A stretch of 23,765 nucleotides of DNA from positions 1 through 23,765 of the forward strand of contig JAZNLK010000114.1 in the NCBI GenBank assembly GCA_045579055.1, given 5' to 3'. Shown piece after piece: positions 21,719 to 23,765 of this stretch. Source of the DNA: SIG440 sp045579055 (GTDB lineage: Bacteria; Bacillota; Clostridia; Monoglobales; Monoglobaceae). Made by a program: the position numbers and the translations under genes. Position 1 is the stretch's first letter. Every line of letters begins with the position of its first letter. The notes under the pieces are model-generated. The model was not told the DNA's origin. It searched no databases and saw nothing but the letters and a program-made list of their open reading frames with translations.

Positions 21719-22591
21719 GTGGAGGCCATTGTGTACATAGACATACTGTTTTTACTGAACTTTCTGATGAACTCAGCAACCATTTTTGCAACTTCGCTTT
21801 TTTTGAAAGTGAAACTCCACATAATAAGATTGCTTTTAAGCTCCGCGCTCTGTGCACTTTATGCCTCGGTAATGTTTTTCCCGCAAATTTCCTTTATGTA
21901 TTCAACTATCTTTAAAATCCTGTTCTGGTTACTTACCGTTCGATTATCCTTCCCGGCAGACAATATAGTCGGATTGTTTAAAAATGCCGTGGTGTTTTTT
22001 TCTGTAAATCTGATTTTTGGCGGATTTTTGTTTGCATTAATCTTTGCAACCGATTTCGGAACAACCATGGGAGCAGTTATTTCAAACGGCATAATCTATC
22101 TGAATATAAGCCCCGGTATTATTTTGCTTTCGGCATTTCTCGCCTGTGCAATTGTTTTTACAATTTCTTTTATAAAAAAACAAAAACTGGAATACGCCAG
22201 GAGGGTCATTGATGTGCAAATTTTTTTTAACGGTAAAAACACCACCGTAAAAGCACTTTGTGATACAGGCTGTAATTTGCGGGAACCCATTTCAGGTGCA
22301 CCGGCACTCATCATCTCACCCGAAACCGCCTCAGAACTGCTACCCTCGGATTTTCCAAAAAATAACCGTCGGTATAGAATTCTTCCATTTTGCACCGTTG
22401 ACAATTCAAATTCATTTATGCATGGGTTTATACCCGACAAAATCCTCTTGGAAAACACAGAAATCCTGCACTCCGTTGTGGGAATATCAAACACAAAGCT
22501 TGCCGATTATTCCGCAATTCTAAATCCTGAATTACTGGAAACAAATACAAGAAAGGTTGTGAATAAATATGAAACTTGTTCAACTGTATAA
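21719..22591 (+). CDS. spoIIGA: Sporulation sigma-E factor processing peptidase SpoIIGA
   Basis: Membrane aspartic protease that cuts the pro-sequence from pro-sigma-E in the mother cell after a forespore signal. The 290-residue product has a membrane half with about five helices (residues 1-155) and a cytoplasmic protease half with the catalytic Asp182 in LCDTGCNLREP. It overlaps sigE by 23 bases, the standard pair. The GTG at 21719 is chosen because the AAAGGA site is about 8 bases upstream; the ATG at 21710 would overlap that site. The family start (...VYIDILFLLNFLMN) supports it. Confidence 0.93.
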   Translation: MEAIVYIDILFLLNFLMNSATIFATSLFLKVKLHIIRLLLSSALCALYASVMFFPQISFMYSTIFKILFWLLTVRLSFPADNIVGLFKNAVVFFSVNLIFGGFLFALIFATDFGTTMGAVISNGIIYLNISPGIILLSAFLACAIVFTISFIKKQKLEYARRVIDVQIFFNGKNTTVKALCDTGCNLREPISGAPALIISPETASELLPSDFPKNNRRYRILPFCTVDNSNSFMHGFIPDKILLENTEILHSVVGISNTKLADYSAILNPELLETNTRKVVNKYETCSTV

Positions 22592-23285
22592 AAAAATCAG
22601 ACTATTGTTCATACGCAAAAAAAACGTTCACTACATAGGCGGAGCCGAAACCCTACCCGCTCCGCTATCCCCGGCTGAAGAAGATATCCTTATCGAAAAA
22701 CTACGAAATAATATTGAGCCTTCAAAAACAAAATCAACCCTTATCGAACATAATCTCAGGCTTGTAGTCTATATTGCAAAAAAATTCGAAAGCACCGGAG
22801 TCGGGGTTGAAGATCTGATTTCCATTGGCTCAATCGGGCTTATCAAAGCAATAAATACTTTCAATCCTACAAAAAACATCAAGCTTGCCACATACGCCTC
22901 ACGATGTATCGAAAATGAGATTCTTATGTATCTGCGAAAAAACAGCTCAAATAAAATCAATATTTCAATTGACGAACCCCTGAACGTAGACTGGGACGGA
23001 AATGAACTGCTGCTTTCGGATGTTCTGGGCACAGACAACGACATCACACAACGAAGAATCGAAGACAAAGTTGACAAAGAGCTTCTTATGATTGCGATGA
23101 AAAAGCTTTCGGACCGGGAACAAAAAATAATGCATCTCAGATTCGGTATAAACGGCACAGGCGAAGAAAAAACGCAAAAGCAAGTTGCGGATATGCTTGG
23201 AATTTCCCAATCATATATTTCTCGGCTTGAAAAAAGAATAATGTCACGCCTTAAACGTGACATTAACAAAATGATAAACGGATAA
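22569..23285 (+). CDS. sigE: RNA polymerase sporulation sigma factor SigE
   Basis: Early mother-cell sigma factor, made as an inactive precursor. The 238-residue product has a basic, amphipathic pro-sequence at about 1-21 (MKLVQLYKKIRLLFIRKK), ending before YIGGAETLPAPLS. It is roughly five residues shorter than in Bacillus subtilis. Region 2 (EHNLRLVVYIAKKFESTGVG, the DLISIGSIGLIKAINTF core, and the ATYASRCIENEILMYLRK -10 reading helix) is followed by region 4 with the HTH QKQVADMLGISQSYISRLEKR. It overlaps spoIIGA. sigG, which follows in many spore formers, is not next; the following gene is convergent. A perfect 8-bp hairpin (23241-23263) lies inside the 3' end. Confidence 0.97.
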   Translation: MKLVQLYKKIRLLFIRKKNVHYIGGAETLPAPLSPAEEDILIEKLRNNIEPSKTKSTLIEHNLRLVVYIAKKFESTGVGVEDLISIGSIGLIKAINTFNPTKNIKLATYASRCIENEILMYLRKNSSNKINISIDEPLNVDWDGNELLLSDVLGTDNDITQRRIEDKVDKELLMIAMKKLSDREQKIMHLRFGINGTGEEKTQKQVADMLGISQSYISRLEKRIMSRLKRDINKMING

Positions 23286-23296
23286 ATTCATTAGGT

Positions 23297-23765
23297 TTAT
23301 TTCCGAGTGCTCAAATATTTTAAAAGACCTGTATATATTCCTTCCGCAAGTTTCTTTTGGTAATCCGACGTTAAAAGAAGTTTTGCCTCCTCCGGGTTTG
23401 ACAAAAAACCACATTCAATCAAAGCACTTGGGATATTATTATCTCTGAGAACAAATATGCTGTCACCTGTTGCTTTGGCAACCCTTGTGTTTCCATCCTT
23501 CAACATATCCTTGACCTCTTGCTGAATTGATTCCGCAAGCCTCTTGTTTTCATCGGAGTCATCATCATAAAACACCTGTGCGCCACGGTACTCAGACTGT
23601 TCAAACTTGTTCATATGTATACTTATAAAAACATCTGCATCATACTTCTCTATATCCGCTTTGCGCATCTGCAAATCGGATTTTTTTTGCGTTGTCCCCT
23701 GCGAACGGTTCGGGTCGGCCGTGTCGGTGTCCGACTCACGTGTCATATACGCAGCACCGCCTGCC
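23297..23765 (-). CDS. N-acetylmuramoyl-L-alanine amidase (amidase_3, CwlD-like), C-terminal part
   Basis: Zinc amidase that cuts the bond between MurNAc and L-alanine in peptidoglycan. Only the C-terminal part, about 155 residues, is inside the window; the frame is open to the edge (A-G-G-A-A-Y before MTRESD). Visible family features are the zinc His in VFISIHMNKF, the strand RGAQVFYDD, and the catalytic Glu in ALIECGFLSNPEEAKLL. The upstream half with the first zinc His and Glu is missing only because of the window edge. A CwlD role (muramic delta-lactam formation in spore cortex) is suggested by similarity and by the neighbouring sporulation genes. It cannot be separated here from a vegetative amidase. 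Confidence 0.85.
   Translation of the reverse strand, partial: AGGAAYMTRESDTDTADPNRSQGTTQKKSDLQMRKADIEKYDADVFISIHMNKFEQSEYRGAQVFYDDDSDENKRLAESIQQEVKDMLKDGNTRVAKATGDSIFVLRDNNIPSALIECGFLSNPEEAKLLLTSDYQKKLAEGIYTGLLKYLSTRK

Noticed and set aside
21568..21857. Minus-strand frames upstream of pgi
   Set aside because: Antisense to spoIIGA and crossing both promoters; no start signals.
1..23765. CRISPR array, tRNA, rRNA, insertion sequence or prophage block
   Set aside because: No regularly spaced direct repeats, cloverleaf sequences, transposase motifs or phage structural genes were seen. The S24 repressor alone is not enough to call a prophage.

Overview
The window reads as chromosome from a low-GC, endospore-forming Firmicute of the class Clostridia, probably close to the Oscillospiraceae/Ruminococcaceae. 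This rests on AT-rich intergenic DNA with sigma-A promoters, strong AGGAGG-type ribosome binding sites, a spoIIGA-sigE sporulation pair, a DivIVA-like protein, ECF-type vitamin uptake and an electron-bifurcating style Etf/lactate dehydrogenase operon. No rRNA, tRNA, CRISPR array, transposase or phage structural gene was found. Most of the window is ordinary core genome; the accessory-looking parts are about 1-540 and 7640-8720.

Layout. 1-540: one small gene with its own promoter and terminator, a divergent DUF1874 (STIV B116 / viral ring nuclease) relative. 580-2830: coaX, an ECF substrate-binding membrane protein (probably pantothenate) and tcdA. 2826-5650 (minus): cysteine desulfurase, thiI and pncC/cinA-C, a tRNA thiolation operon. 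5773-7650 (minus): a DivIVA-like coiled-coil protein and a serine hydrolase of the class C beta-lactamase/esterase family. The hydrolase has a roughly 170-nt leader made of nested hairpins and possibly encoding a 25-residue leader peptide. 8025-9373: a membrane-anchored GT2-like half domain, a previously hidden 42-residue basic/hydrophobic peptide gene on the minus strand, and a divergent HTH-S24 (LexA/CI-like) repressor. Five CGAAAC-type half sites lie between the last two genes, one of them inside the small gene's promoter.

9514-13058: etfB, etfA (with an N-terminal one-cluster ferredoxin domain) and an FAD-linked lactate/glycolate-type dehydrogenase. This is the gene set of a ferredoxin- and NAD-linked bifurcating/confurcating lactate dehydrogenase, ending in a strong terminator. 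13083-17102 (minus): tig, clpP, clpX and a lipoprotein gene, the protein folding and degradation cluster. 17272-21593 (minus): metallophosphoesterase, thrC, an uncharacterised small P-loop protein and pgi, mostly as separate transcription units. 21659-23285: spoIIGA-sigE, whose products switch on the mother-cell sporulation programme. 23297-end (minus): the C-terminal part of an amidase_3 cell-wall hydrolase, cut by the window edge.

The best candidates for something undescribed are the repressor/small-peptide locus at 8368-9373, which looks like a stress-releasable membrane peptide module, and the structured leader at 7640-7824. The DUF1874 relative that has lost the catalytic histidine is a third candidate.
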